Of a DNA stretch of 22,299 bases, positions 7,127 to 13,860 are shown one piece after another. The stretch lies in assembly GCA_027023145.1 (NCBI GenBank), contig JALVWV010000326.1, forward strand, positions 1 to 22,299, read 5' to 3'. Source of the DNA: Campylobacteraceae bacterium (lineage in GTDB: Bacteria > Campylobacterota > Campylobacteria > Campylobacterales > Sulfurovaceae). The notes beneath the pieces are model-generated. The model was given only the letters and a program-made list of their open reading frames with translations. It had not been told where the DNA came from and searched no databases. The position numbers and the translations under genes were made by a program. Position 1 is the stretch's first letter. Each line of letters begins with the position of its first letter.

Positions 7127-7152
7127 GTTCCCATCGGGGACGGTGGGGACGA
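7127..7152. repeat. Degenerate REP-like palindrome, CGTTCCCA family
   Basis: CGTTCCCA is followed about 10 nt later by TGGGGACG, which pairs over 8 bp with one G-T pair. It resembles the element at 7044-7069 but has a different loop (TCGGGGACGG). Confidence 0.5.
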
Positions 7153-7202
7153 GACCGGAATATAAAGCTTTACCGTTTTTAGTACAAGTTACTGACCACG
7201 CT

Positions 7203-7228
7203 TTGTTGGACTGAAGTCCAAGCCCCTT
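7203..7228. repeat. REP-like palindrome GGACTGAAGTCC family, copy 1 of an identical 26-bp pair
   Basis: The core TTGGACTGAAGTCCAA (7206-7221) has a 7-bp stem and 2-nt centre. The full 26 bases from 7203 to 7228 recur exactly at 8108-8133 on the other side of hicAB, in the same orientation. Confidence 0.85.
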
Positions 7229-7258
7229 AGTTTTAGGCTTCATAAAGTATTTAGTGTG

Positions 7259-7264
7259 TATAAT
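7259..7264 (+). promoter_or_regulatory. Candidate -10 box of the hicAB promoter
   Basis: A perfect TATAAT lies 21 nt before the hicA ATG, giving a leader of about 14 nt. No clear -35 hexamer is seen. It sits just after the TTTAGTGTGTATA element, whose reverse complement occurs in the hxlR leader. Confidence 0.4.
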
Positions 7265-7284
7265 GTGTATCCAAAAGGGTGTGA

Positions 7285-7467
7285 ATGAATGCAAAAGAGA
7301 TCATCAAAATCTTACGAAACAATGGTTTTGAGCTCAAATCCCAAAAAGGATCGCATAAAAAATTTGTCAAGGGCGACAAAACAGTCATCGTTCCAGATCA
7401 TGGCAAAGATGAGATCCCAAAAGGAACACAGAAAAGCATAGAGCGACAGAGCGGGATTATGTTTTGA
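7285..7467 (+). CDS. hicA: HicA-family mRNA interferase toxin
   Basis: The 60-residue protein matches the HicA dsRBD-like toxin: MNAKEIIKILRNNGFEL followed by KGSHKKFVKG with the catalytic His at residue 24, then TVIVPDHGKDEIPKGTQKSI. HicA toxins cleave mRNA and are neutralised by HicB. Length and order (toxin first, antitoxin 20 bp downstream) are standard for this type II system. Nearby sequence is more A+T-rich than the flanking housekeeping genes, which fits horizontal acquisition. A short AGGG-containing leader precedes the ATG at 7285; a second ATG at 7289 is out of frame. Confidence 0.9.
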   Translation: MNAKEIIKILRNNGFELKSQKGSHKKFVKGDKTVIVPDHGKDEIPKGTQKSIERQSGIMF

Positions 7468-7487
7468 TCTCATAACAAGGAGAAAAA

Positions 7488-7883
7488 ATGGAATACATAG
7501 CATTTATCAACAAAGAAAACAATATGTATGTAGCCGTAGTGCCCGATCTGAACTTCACATCAAGCTATGGTGCGACTTTTCACGAAGCTGTGCACAATAT
7601 TGTAGAGGCAAGCGAGCTGTATTGTGAAGATTTAAAAACACTGCCAAAACCGTCAAGTCTGGAAGAATTGATGCAAAAAAAGGATGAATTGGATCTGGAA
7701 AAAGATGCGATTCCTCAGCTGATCAATGTCAAAGTAGAAAAATTAAAACGTATTAATGTCATGATGCGAAGCGACATCATCGAAGTGCTGCCGGAGAGAC
7801 TTGTTGAATTTAACGGAAATCGCAGCGCCTACTTTCAGCATCTTGCGATCAAAGACCTGCAAAATCACAACATTGCTGTATAG
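7488..7883 (+). CDS. hicB: HicB-family antitoxin
   Basis: The 131-residue product has an N-terminal HicB fold, MEYIAFINKENNMYVAVVPDL followed by GATFHEAVHNIVEASELY, which binds and inactivates HicA. A C-terminal ribbon-helix-helix-like segment (about 85-128, KRINVMMRSDIIEVLPERLV then SRAYF-like NRSAYFQHLAIKDL) would bind the promoter for autoregulation. AAGGAG sits just upstream of the ATG. It closes the hicAB operon. The internal linker (about 55-80) is unusually charged. Confidence 0.9.
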   Translation: MEYIAFINKENNMYVAVVPDLNFTSSYGATFHEAVHNIVEASELYCEDLKTLPKPSSLEELMQKKDELDLEKDAIPQLINVKVEKLKRINVMMRSDIIEVLPERLVEFNGNRSAYFQHLAIKDLQNHNIAV

Positions 7884-7910
7884 GCAAAAAGTAGGCTTTT
7901 CTCCCGCTAC

Positions 7911-7925
7911 GAAGCTTCCAGCTTC
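7911..7925. repeat. REP-like palindrome GAAGCT family
   Basis: GAAGCT-TCC-AGCTTC forms a 6-bp stem with a 3-nt loop. Partial pairing continues outward (TA on the left, TA on the right after one mismatch). Confidence 0.55.
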
Positions 7926-7943
7926 ATAATGCCTCTATCGGCG

Positions 7944-7962
7944 GCGCATAAAAATAGTGCGC
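7944..7962. repeat. REP-like palindrome GCGCA...TGCGC
   Basis: GCGCA (7944-7948) pairs with TGCGC (7958-7962) across an A-rich loop. It resembles the GGTGC...GCACC hairpin at 8163-8181 at the opposite end of the cluster. Confidence 0.45.
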
Positions 7963-8015
7963 TTATTGGTTGAGTAGGTGATGCAAGAGTGTGTATGGAT
8001 GTAGTTTGACATCAG

Positions 8016-8032
8016 GTGGACCTCAGTCCCAC
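8016..8032. repeat. Degenerate REP-like palindrome GTGGAC...GTCCCAC
   Basis: GTGGACCTCAGTCCCAC is an imperfect member of the GGACTTCAGTCC family, with a base lost from one arm. Confidence 0.5.
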
Positions 8033-8044
8033 AAGAACCATGGA

Positions 8045-8064
8045 GGCAGGACTTCAGTCCTGCC
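8045..8064. repeat. REP-like palindrome GGACTTCAGTCC family
   Basis: GGCAGGACT-TC-AGTCCTGCC is a perfect 9-bp stem with a 2-nt centre. It lies 4 bp from the next family member in inverted orientation (centre TC versus GA), the layout of a REP doublet (BIME/REPIN). Confidence 0.8.
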
Positions 8065-8068
8065 TGAC

Positions 8069-8082
8069 GGGACTGAAGTCCC
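8069..8082. repeat. REP-like palindrome, inverted partner
   Basis: GGGACT-GA-AGTCCC, a perfect 6-bp stem, is the second half of the doublet with 8045-8064. Confidence 0.8.
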
Positions 8083-8107
8083 TGCTCCTGAGATACGCTG
8101 ACGCGTA

Positions 8108-8133
8108 TTGTTGGACTGAAGTCCAAGCCCCTT
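8108..8133. repeat. REP-like palindrome, copy 2 of the identical 26-bp pair
   Basis: These 26 bases are identical and co-oriented with 7203-7228; the core TTGGACTGAAGTCCAA is at 8111-8126. The pair brackets hicAB. Confidence 0.85.
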
Positions 8134-8162
8134 GAGGGTGTCTCCATCTCCATCACGCGTAG

Positions 8163-8181
8163 GGTGCCGCAATAGCGCACC
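8163..8181. repeat. REP-like palindrome GGTGC...GCACC
   Basis: GGTGC (8163-8167) pairs with GCACC (8177-8181); the loop region CGCAATAGC contains a further GC...GC pairing possibility. Confidence 0.5.
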
Positions 8182-8252
8182 TTCCAACGGTAGTGTTGCG
8201 GGGGTATTATGATGATTTGAATGGGAAAAAGGTTAAGTTAGATTGGATTGCA

Positions 8253-8328
8253 TGGTGGAGCATAACGGGATCGAACCGATGACCTCTTCGCTGCCAGCGA
8301 AGCGCTCTCCCAGCTGAGCTAATGCCCC
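8253..8328 (-). tRNA. tRNA-Ala (anticodon GGC)
   Basis: Reading the minus strand from 8328, the acceptor GGGGCAT pairs with ATGCTCC, followed by discriminator A and an encoded CCA (8255-8253). The D-arm has AGCTCAGCTGGGAGAGC. The anticodon arm is CTTCG-CTGGCAG-CGAAG with GGC in the loop. The T-arm contains GGTTCGATCCC. All arms fold normally. It lies 62 nt downstream of tRNA-Glu and is probably cotranscribed with it. Confidence 0.97.
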
Positions 8329-8390
8329 AAATAGAAATAAGACACCAAAAGTCTAACCTAACATCAAAAAATGAAGGGAAGAAAAATAAG

Positions 8391-8465
8391 TGGTGACCCC
8401 TAGGAGACTCGAACTCCTGTAACCAGGATGAAAACCTGGGATCCTAACCGCTAGACGAAGGGGCC
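8391..8465 (-). tRNA. tRNA-Glu (anticodon TTC)
   Basis: On the minus strand from 8465, the acceptor GGCCCCT pairs with AGGGGTC (one G-T pair), followed by A and an encoded CCA. The anticodon arm is CCAGG-TTTTCAT-CCTGG with TTC. The T-arm has GAGTTCGAGTCTC and the D-arm GTCTAGCGGTTAGGA. This is a complete standard tRNA. Confidence 0.97.
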
Positions 8466-8490
8466 ACGTATTTTGCTTTTGGTGAGCGAA

Positions 8491-8496
8491 AGTATA
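8491..8496 (-). promoter_or_regulatory. Candidate -10 box of the tRNA-Glu/tRNA-Ala unit
   Basis: TATACT on the minus strand lies 26 nt before the tRNA-Glu 5' end, with A+T-rich sequence upstream. No good -35 hexamer is seen. Confidence 0.35.
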
Positions 8497-8576
8497 CAGA
8501 TCGAATGCTTATAAAAACATAAAACATAAAAAAGTTTTTCAAAAAACCCTATGGGCATTTTTCAGAGAAAACGAGA

Positions 8577-8582
8577 TACAAT
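8577..8582 (+). promoter_or_regulatory. Candidate -10 box for nfo
   Basis: TACAAT lies 28 nt before the ATG at 8611, predicting a start near 8589. It overlaps an alternative in-frame ATG at 8581, which supports 8611 as the true start. The -35 region is weak. Confidence 0.35.
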
Positions 8583-8610
8583 GAAAAATTATTTTTTACC
8601 AAGGGAAACC

Positions 8611-9504
8611 ATGACTAAATTTGTCGGAGCACACGTCAGTGCAAGTGGTGGAGTGGACAATGCCCCGCTCAACGCCATGAAGATCGGAGCCAAGGCGTTT
8701 GCACTCTTTACCAAGAATCAGAAACAATGGAAAGCCAAACCGCTTACCGAAGAGACCATCACCGCCTTCAAAGCCAATCTTGCCAAGAGCGGCATCGCTC
8801 CCCGTCATGTCCTGCCACACGATAGCTATCTTATCAATCTTGGACACCCCGAAGAGGAGAAATTGCTTAAGTCTCGTGAAGCATTTATCGATGAGCTTCA
8901 GCGATGCGAACAGCTTGGACTCGAGCTACTCAACTTCCACCCCGGAAGCCACCTCATCAAAGTCCCCAAACGGGCTGAGGATTACGATGCTCAGATCCAT
9001 GCGGCAGAGTACCACTGCCTTGATGTGATCGCTGAGTCGATGAATCTGGCAATCGAGGCAACCAAAGATTCCAAAGTTAAGCTCGTGATTGAAAACACTG
9101 CTGGGCAGGGAACCAATCTGGGGTATAAGTTTGAACATCTTGGATACCTGATCGACAAAATTGAGGACAAGAGTCGTGTCGGTGTGTGTCTCGATACGTG
9201 CCACACCTTTACTGCCGGGTATGATCTGCGTACCCCGGAAGCGTATGCGCAGACGATGAATATGTTTGAAGAGATCGTTGGGTTTGAGTATCTCTCAGGA
9301 ATGCACATCAACGATTCCAAGCCGCCCCTGGGTTCCCGGGTCGACCGTCACCAATCACTGGGAAAAGGGGAGATCGGCTGGGAAGGATTTCGCCTCATCA
9401 TGAACGATCCGAGGATGGACGATATTCCTCTGATCCTCGAGACGATCGACGAGAGTATCTGGGCAGAAGAGATTCAGGAGCTGTACAATTTGATCGGCAC
9501 TTGA
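8611..9504 (+). CDS. nfo: Endonuclease IV (AP endonuclease)
   Basis: This zinc-dependent TIM-barrel enzyme cleaves DNA 5' of abasic sites in base excision repair. The 297-residue product has all family blocks: FVGAHVSASGGV at the start, LNFHPGSHL with a metal His, LVIENTAGQG with the metal Glu, VGVCLDTCHTFTAGYDL, MHINDSKPPLGSRVDRHQSLGKGEIG and LILETID near the end. The length is normal. The start at 8611 follows AAGGGA and opens MTKFVGAH, as expected; frames from 8551 or 8581 add non-conserved residues. The AMP ligase gene starts 28 nt downstream, so the two may be cotranscribed. Confidence 0.97.
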   Translation: MTKFVGAHVSASGGVDNAPLNAMKIGAKAFALFTKNQKQWKAKPLTEETITAFKANLAKSGIAPRHVLPHDSYLINLGHPEEEKLLKSREAFIDELQRCEQLGLELLNFHPGSHLIKVPKRAEDYDAQIHAAEYHCLDVIAESMNLAIEATKDSKVKLVIENTAGQGTNLGYKFEHLGYLIDKIEDKSRVGVCLDTCHTFTAGYDLRTPEAYAQTMNMFEEIVGFEYLSGMHINDSKPPLGSRVDRHQSLGKGEIGWEGFRLIMNDPRMDDIPLILETIDESIWAEEIQELYNLIGT

Positions 9505-9532
9505 AAATACCATCACACACTAAGGAGAAGCA

Positions 9533-11074
9533 ATGCTGCATTATCGGTTTAACAACTTTTACGAAATGGTTCAAACCCATGGACAAAAACGGCGTAAAAA
9601 AGTGGCGCTTTTTGAAGGGGAGACAGAGATCACCTATGGAGAGTTACTTGAAAAAGTGGATGCTTTTGCTGGGTATCTTGCTTCGATTGGGATCGAACCC
9701 GAAGATCGTGTGGCACTGTTTATGCAGAACAGTTGGGAATTTGCTGTAGCAGTATTGGCGATCTCCAAAGTGGGTGCCGTGACGGTTCCGATCAACAATT
9801 TTCTCAAAGAAGCTGAGTTGAGCTATATCCTTGAGGACAGCGGTGCGACCCTTCTGATCGCTTCGGCGAAATTTGAAAAAGTTGTTCATGCTTCCGAAGC
9901 CAAGAATCTGTGCCGACAGATCATTTGGGAGGGGGGCTTGCGCTTGACCGATGAGGTGAACGTAGCCTTCGAAGATGCGCTTTCTCGAAACCTTCAGACC
10001 AAACCGGTAATGCGTACGCTGGACGACCTGGCCGTGTTCTTCTACACCTCCGGTACTACTGGCAAACCCAAAGGGGCGATGCTTACCAATAAAAATATCC
10101 TCTCCAACTCCGTCTCCGGGATTACCATGATGAAAATTACCCCCAGAGATCGCTTCATCGTTTTCCTGCCGATGTTCCATTCATTTGCGTTTTCGATCGG
10201 GGTGATCCTTCCCCTCTACGAAGGAGCCAGCATCGTCATCATCAAATCGCTCCAGCCCTTCAGTAACATTTTCAAGCAGACACTGCTCAAGCGGGTGACG
10301 ATCTTCTTCGGAGTGCCTGATGTCTACAACGCCATTGCGCGTGCCAAGCTGCCGTGGTATTTTATGTGGTTCAACACAGTACGCCTCTTTATCTCTGGAG
10401 CGGCGGCTCTGCAGCCCCAGACACTCGAGGCAATGAATGCCAAATTCAAACGCGCCACGCTTCTTGAAGGGTATGGTCTGAGCGAGAGTTCGCCCGCCAC
10501 AGCACTCAACCCCATCCATAAACCCAAGCACAAGTCAGTCGGTCCGGCCATGCCGGGCTATGAGATCAAAATTGTGGACGAAAACCTGGTTGAGCGCCCC
10601 CGAGGTGAAGTGGGGGATATCATTCTCAAAGGCGACCATATCATGCGGGGCTATCTCAATCGCCCCGAAGCGACGGATGAGACGATCATCAACGGTTGGC
10701 TGTTGACCGGGGATATGGGATACATGGATGAAGAGGGGTATCTCTTTATCGTCGATCGCAAAAAAGATCTCATAATCTCCAAAGGGATCAATATTTATCC
10801 TCGGGAAATCGAAGAGGTGATCGATGACTTTGACGGGATCAAATTCAGTGCCGTGGTAGGCATACCCGATGAGAAAAGCGGTGAAATCCCCATCGCATAC
10901 CTTGAGCTCGAAGAGGGATTGGAACAGATCGATGAGGGGGCACTGCGCAAGCACCTGCGTGACAAGCTCGCCAACTATAAAATTCCCAAGCAGATCCACG
11001 TTATTGACGAACTGCCCAAGAATGCCACCGGAAAAGTGCTCAAACGGGTACTCAAGGAGCAGATCAACGGATGA
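9533..11074 (+). CDS. AMP-dependent fatty-acyl-CoA ligase (FadD-like)
   Basis: The 513-residue protein activates a carboxylic acid to an acyl-adenylate and then to the CoA thioester. Motifs in order: P-loop FFYTSGTTGKPKGAML (about 169-184), EGYGLSESSPA (A5 motif, about 313), GWLLTGDMGYMDEEGYLFIVDRKKD (A7-A8, about 382-406), the hinge and GINIYPREIEE, and the C-terminal catalytic Lys in NATGKVLKR. The pattern is of long-chain fatty-acid ligases, but chain length and substrate are not readable. AAGGAG lies 6 nt before the ATG. Its stop overlaps the AAA+ ATPase start (ATGA), so the two are coupled, suggesting a joint function. Confidence 0.9.
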   Translation: MLHYRFNNFYEMVQTHGQKRRKKVALFEGETEITYGELLEKVDAFAGYLASIGIEPEDRVALFMQNSWEFAVAVLAISKVGAVTVPINNFLKEAELSYILEDSGATLLIASAKFEKVVHASEAKNLCRQIIWEGGLRLTDEVNVAFEDALSRNLQTKPVMRTLDDLAVFFYTSGTTGKPKGAMLTNKNILSNSVSGITMMKITPRDRFIVFLPMFHSFAFSIGVILPLYEGASIVIIKSLQPFSNIFKQTLLKRVTIFFGVPDVYNAIARAKLPWYFMWFNTVRLFISGAAALQPQTLEAMNAKFKRATLLEGYGLSESSPATALNPIHKPKHKSVGPAMPGYEIKIVDENLVERPRGEVGDIILKGDHIMRGYLNRPEATDETIINGWLLTGDMGYMDEEGYLFIVDRKKDLIISKGINIYPREIEEVIDDFDGIKFSAVVGIPDEKSGEIPIAYLELEEGLEQIDEGALRKHLRDKLANYKIPKQIHVIDELPKNATGKVLKRVLKEQING

Positions 11075-12804
11075 ATCATTTCATAGAATTTGTCGAGACC
11101 AAACGGGTCGAGACGGCATCGATCTTTTCCCAGCTCAAATGTTCGACCGAAGAAGCGGAACTCCTCCAAGCACAGTGCCGACGGTATGCTTCGGGTCAGG
11201 ATGAGGTGGCAGTGCTCGAACTGCTCCGGGAAAAATATGGAGAGAAGCACCAGGATTACATCCCCCACCTTCCTCGGATCAAAGCTCTCATTGATATGGG
11301 GTGGCTTATGCCAGTGAGTTTCATGAACACCAAAGGAGGCGATGTCTCTCTACTCGAATTGCTAACCCTCTCGGTGACACCGACGGTGGTGTTGTTGCGC
11401 TTGCTCGAAGAGGGATCGCTGGAGCTCACATTGCCGGAGATCAAACCCTATACCGATCACCTCGAGTACCTTCAGGATCAGTTTGATGTGATCGAAATGC
11501 TGCACAAGATCGCGACGGTCAAGCAGGGTTTTACCGATGATTCCCTCAGTATCGGTCGGATGAAAAACAAACTCACCCTCCTCACCCAGCGCATTCGGGA
11601 GCGGATCACCGTGAGTACCGAGCCGATCATCGTCGAAGAGTTTTTCAAAGAGAAAGAGCTTGACGAGCGGGAGCAACGAATCTTTCTAGCACTGCTCAAA
11701 GAGGAGTACAGCGGTGGTGAAGGGCAGTTTCGGGATATGAACACCCTCATCGAGCTTATCAGCTTCGACGAGTATGAAAAGATCAAAAACCGTGCCCTCC
11801 TCGAAGAGGGTGCGCGTTTGATCACCGAAGAGATTGTCGATTATGAAGAGATTCTCAACATGTTTGGCGGGATCAGCCGGTCGTTTTATCTCCGCGAAGA
11901 TGTGATGCAGCGAATCATCCACCCGAACAAAAAGAAAAAAGTGACCAAACTCAAACTTGACGCGCTGGTACAGGAGCAGGATTTGTTTGAGTACCTTCAG
12001 CCTGATCGGACGCTCGACGACATTGTGTTGCACCCCGATACCCGTGCGATCCTCGATACCGTGGTCAAACAAGTGGATAAGAATGTCTACAAAAAACTGC
12101 GTGAGTGGGGCATCAAAGGGAAACGCCGTGGGATCGATGCGCGGATCATCTTTTACGGTCCTCCGGGTACGGGCAAGACGATCACGGCGATGGGGCTGGC
12201 CAAGACGCTCAAGAAACCCATCCTCAGCTTCGACTGCTCCCGAATCCTCTCGATGTACGTCGGTGAGAGTGAGAAAAATGTCCGCAAAATCTTTGACGAT
12301 TTTCGCGACCTCAGTGCCAAAGCCAAAGTGGAGCCAATCCTCCTGCTCAACGAAGCCGACCAATTTCTCTCTTCGCGTTCCGAAGGGACGGGGAGCTCAG
12401 CAGACAAAATGCACAATCAGATGCAAAACATTTTTCTTGAACAAATCGAGCGGTTTGAGGGGATACTGATTGCGACGACCAATCTTCTGGGCAACATCGA
12501 CAAGGCTTTCTCCCGTCGTTTTAACTACAAAGTGGAGTTCAAAAAACCCGACCGCACACAACGCCTGCGCCTGTGGCAACTGATGCTACCGGAAAAAGCT
12601 GATTATGAAGCGGGTTTTGATGTGGAGCGATTGGCCGCAGCGGAATTGACCGGCGGTCAGATCGAACTGATTATCCATAATACCGCATACAAAGTTGCCG
12701 TACGGGAAGAGAGCATTTTTACGATGCGCGATTTTGAAACAGAGATTTTCAAAGAACTCGGCAGCAGCTTTGACGGAGAAAAAAGCATGGGATTTCGGGT
12801 CTGA
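11071..12804 (+). CDS. AAA+ ATPase with long N-terminal helical region
   Basis: A 577-residue cytoplasmic protein. The first roughly 330 residues are mostly helical, charged and not recognised. The C-terminal AAA+ module has Walker A GPPGTGKT (363-370), SMYVGESEKNVRKIFDDF (pore-loop/helix region typical of classical AAA), Walker B ILLLNEAD (423-430, with Asn in place of the usual Asp), sensor-1 ATTN and an arginine-finger-like SRRFNYKVEF near 480. The NEAD form occurs in one AAA subfamily and need not abolish hydrolysis, because the Glu is kept. Start overlap with the acyl-CoA ligase suggests a remodelling or chaperone role for a partner complex. Substrate unknown. Confidence 0.85.
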   Translation: MNHFIEFVETKRVETASIFSQLKCSTEEAELLQAQCRRYASGQDEVAVLELLREKYGEKHQDYIPHLPRIKALIDMGWLMPVSFMNTKGGDVSLLELLTLSVTPTVVLLRLLEEGSLELTLPEIKPYTDHLEYLQDQFDVIEMLHKIATVKQGFTDDSLSIGRMKNKLTLLTQRIRERITVSTEPIIVEEFFKEKELDEREQRIFLALLKEEYSGGEGQFRDMNTLIELISFDEYEKIKNRALLEEGARLITEEIVDYEEILNMFGGISRSFYLREDVMQRIIHPNKKKKVTKLKLDALVQEQDLFEYLQPDRTLDDIVLHPDTRAILDTVVKQVDKNVYKKLREWGIKGKRRGIDARIIFYGPPGTGKTITAMGLAKTLKKPILSFDCSRILSMYVGESEKNVRKIFDDFRDLSAKAKVEPILLLNEADQFLSSRSEGTGSSADKMHNQMQNIFLEQIERFEGILIATTNLLGNIDKAFSRRFNYKVEFKKPDRTQRLRLWQLMLPEKADYEAGFDVERLAAAELTGGQIELIIHNTAYKVAVREESIFTMRDFETEIFKELGSSFDGEKSMGFRV

Positions 12805-12976
12805 TTCCTTGAAGCCCCCTCCACCCTGTTTCCATCGGTTACATCCTGACAAGCCCGTCAGACCTTCTTCTGCGAATTAAAGCCACTTAAAACTCTTTCT
12901 GTTACTATAGAGCACTTATTTTATAAAATGCACGTGAACTCTTTGCGCGTATTTTTAAAAACGAAAGGGGTTATTT
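12805..12976. other. Intergenic region upstream of the nuo operon
   Basis: No gene is visible in these 172 bases. A weak CTGAC-N6-GTCAG dyad (12846-12861) lacks a T-run. The later half is A+T-rich and probably holds the nuo promoter. Confidence 0.5.
12899..12927 (+). promoter_or_regulatory. Candidate nuo operon promoter
   Basis: TATAAA (12922-12927) is preceded after 17 bp by CTGTTA (12899-12904), a weak -35. The leader to nuoA would be about 45 nt. TACTAT at 12903-12908 is an alternative -10. Confidence 0.3.
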
Positions 12977-13366
12977 ATGACGCATGCTTTGACCGATCAT
13001 CCCTATTTTGGTGTGTTTGTCTTGCTGGCTTTGACAGGGATTGCTTTTCCCGCGACGCTGTTTCTGGCACGGTTGGTGAGTCGGAAGCTTTCCCGCCTTG
13101 ACACTGAACGCCTCAAAATGTCGATCTACGAGTGTGGCCCACTGCCCAACAAGCAGCCCAACACCATTTCGGTGCAGTTTTACCTGCTGGCACTGTTGTT
13201 CATCTTGTTTGACGTGGAAATCATCTTTATGTTTCCGTGGGCAATCGATTTCAAACTCCTCGGCTGGTTTGGTTTTGCGGAGATGATTCTTTTTATTGTT
13301 CTCCTCACCATTGGATTTATTTACGCTTGGAAGAAAGGAGCCCTTGAATGGCACAGCATGAAGTAA
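12977..13366 (+). CDS. nuoA: NADH-quinone oxidoreductase subunit A
   Basis: A small inner-membrane subunit of complex I near the quinone cavity. The 129-residue product shows three hydrophobic spans: about 11-33, 66-88 and 97-117. Between the first two it has YECGPLPNKQPN, and after it VQFYLLALLFILFDVEIIFMFPWA with the conserved acidic residues inside the second span. GAAAGGGG lies about 8 nt before the ATG. This is the first gene of the operon; the nuoB start lies within its last 19 bases. Confidence 0.96.
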   Translation: MTHALTDHPYFGVFVLLALTGIAFPATLFLARLVSRKLSRLDTERLKMSIYECGPLPNKQPNTISVQFYLLALLFILFDVEIIFMFPWAIDFKLLGWFGFAEMILFIVLLTIGFIYAWKKGALEWHSMK

Positions 13367-13860
13367 ACTACGCCTCGACTGGAGGCTTGCCGGTGGCATT
13401 GACCACCGTGGACAAACTGCTCAACTGGGGACGCGCCAACTCCCTCTGGCCGATGACGTACGGACTCGCGTGTTGTGCGATCGAAATGATGGCCACGGGT
13501 GCAAGCCGCTTTGATTTTGACCGGATGGGAGTCATCTTCCGTGCCTCTCCGCGTCAGTCGGATGTGTTGATCCTAGCCGGGACACTGAGTAAGAAGCATG
13601 CTGAGTTCGCCCGCCGTCTCTACGATCAGATGCCGGATCCCAAATGGGTCATCTCAATGGGAAGCTGCGCCAATACCGGGGGGATGTTTAACACCTATGC
13701 CACGGTGCAGGGGGTGGATCGGATCGTTCCGGTGGACATCTATCTCCCCGGCTGCGCCCCGCGTCCTGAGACGCTGCAATACGCCGTGATGATGCTCCAA
13801 AAGAAAATCAACCGTCAGTCGGGCAATATGAATAAAAACACCAAGCAGAGGTTTGTCTAA
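13348..13860 (+). CDS. nuoB: NADH-quinone oxidoreductase subunit B
   Basis: This subunit carries the terminal [4Fe-4S] cluster N2, which reduces quinone. The 170-residue product has the expected ligands: C42-C43 in GLACCAIEMM, C107 in GSCANTGG and C136 in PGCAPRPE. AAGGAG lies inside the end of nuoA, and the last base of the stop is shared with the nuoC ATG (TAATG). The final 15 or so residues are a variable basic tail. Confidence 0.97.
   Translation: MAQHEVNYASTGGLPVALTTVDKLLNWGRANSLWPMTYGLACCAIEMMATGASRFDFDRMGVIFRASPRQSDVLILAGTLSKKHAEFARRLYDQMPDPKWVISMGSCANTGGMFNTYATVQGVDRIVPVDIYLPGCAPRPETLQYAVMMLQKKINRQSGNMNKNTKQRFV

Larger units (their letters stand above)
7032..7284. other. Intergenic stretch with REP-like palindromes upstream of hicAB
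   Basis: No gene is visible in these 253 bases. The stretch holds three REP-like palindromes, listed separately, and ends with a TATAAT at 7259-7264. A short minus-strand reading frame over 7043-7294 shows no protein-like pattern and simply traverses the repeats. Confidence 0.6.
7884..8252. other. Intergenic region of 369 bp filled with REP-like hairpins
   Basis: I see no protein gene here. The stretch holds at least six hairpin-forming palindromes belonging to several sequence families, listed separately, and ends at the 3' side of the tRNA-Ala gene. A minus-strand frame over 7935-8180 only reads through the repeats. Confidence 0.65.

Noticed and set aside
7203..8133. CRISPR-like spacing of repeats around hicAB
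   Set aside because: Only two exact copies about 900 bp apart with genes between them; the elements are palindromes of several families, not a regular repeat-spacer array.
7935..8180. Minus-strand 81-codon frame in the hicB-tRNA gap
   Set aside because: It consists mostly of translated REP-like hairpins with no protein-like conservation or ribosome site.
8253..8465. tRNA genes as att sites of an integrated element
   Set aside because: No duplicated tRNA 3' end and no integrase gene are visible in the window, so an att call is unsupported.
12846..12861. CTGAC-N6-GTCAG as a terminator after the AAA+ ATPase gene
   Set aside because: A 5-bp stem with no following T-run is too weak to call.
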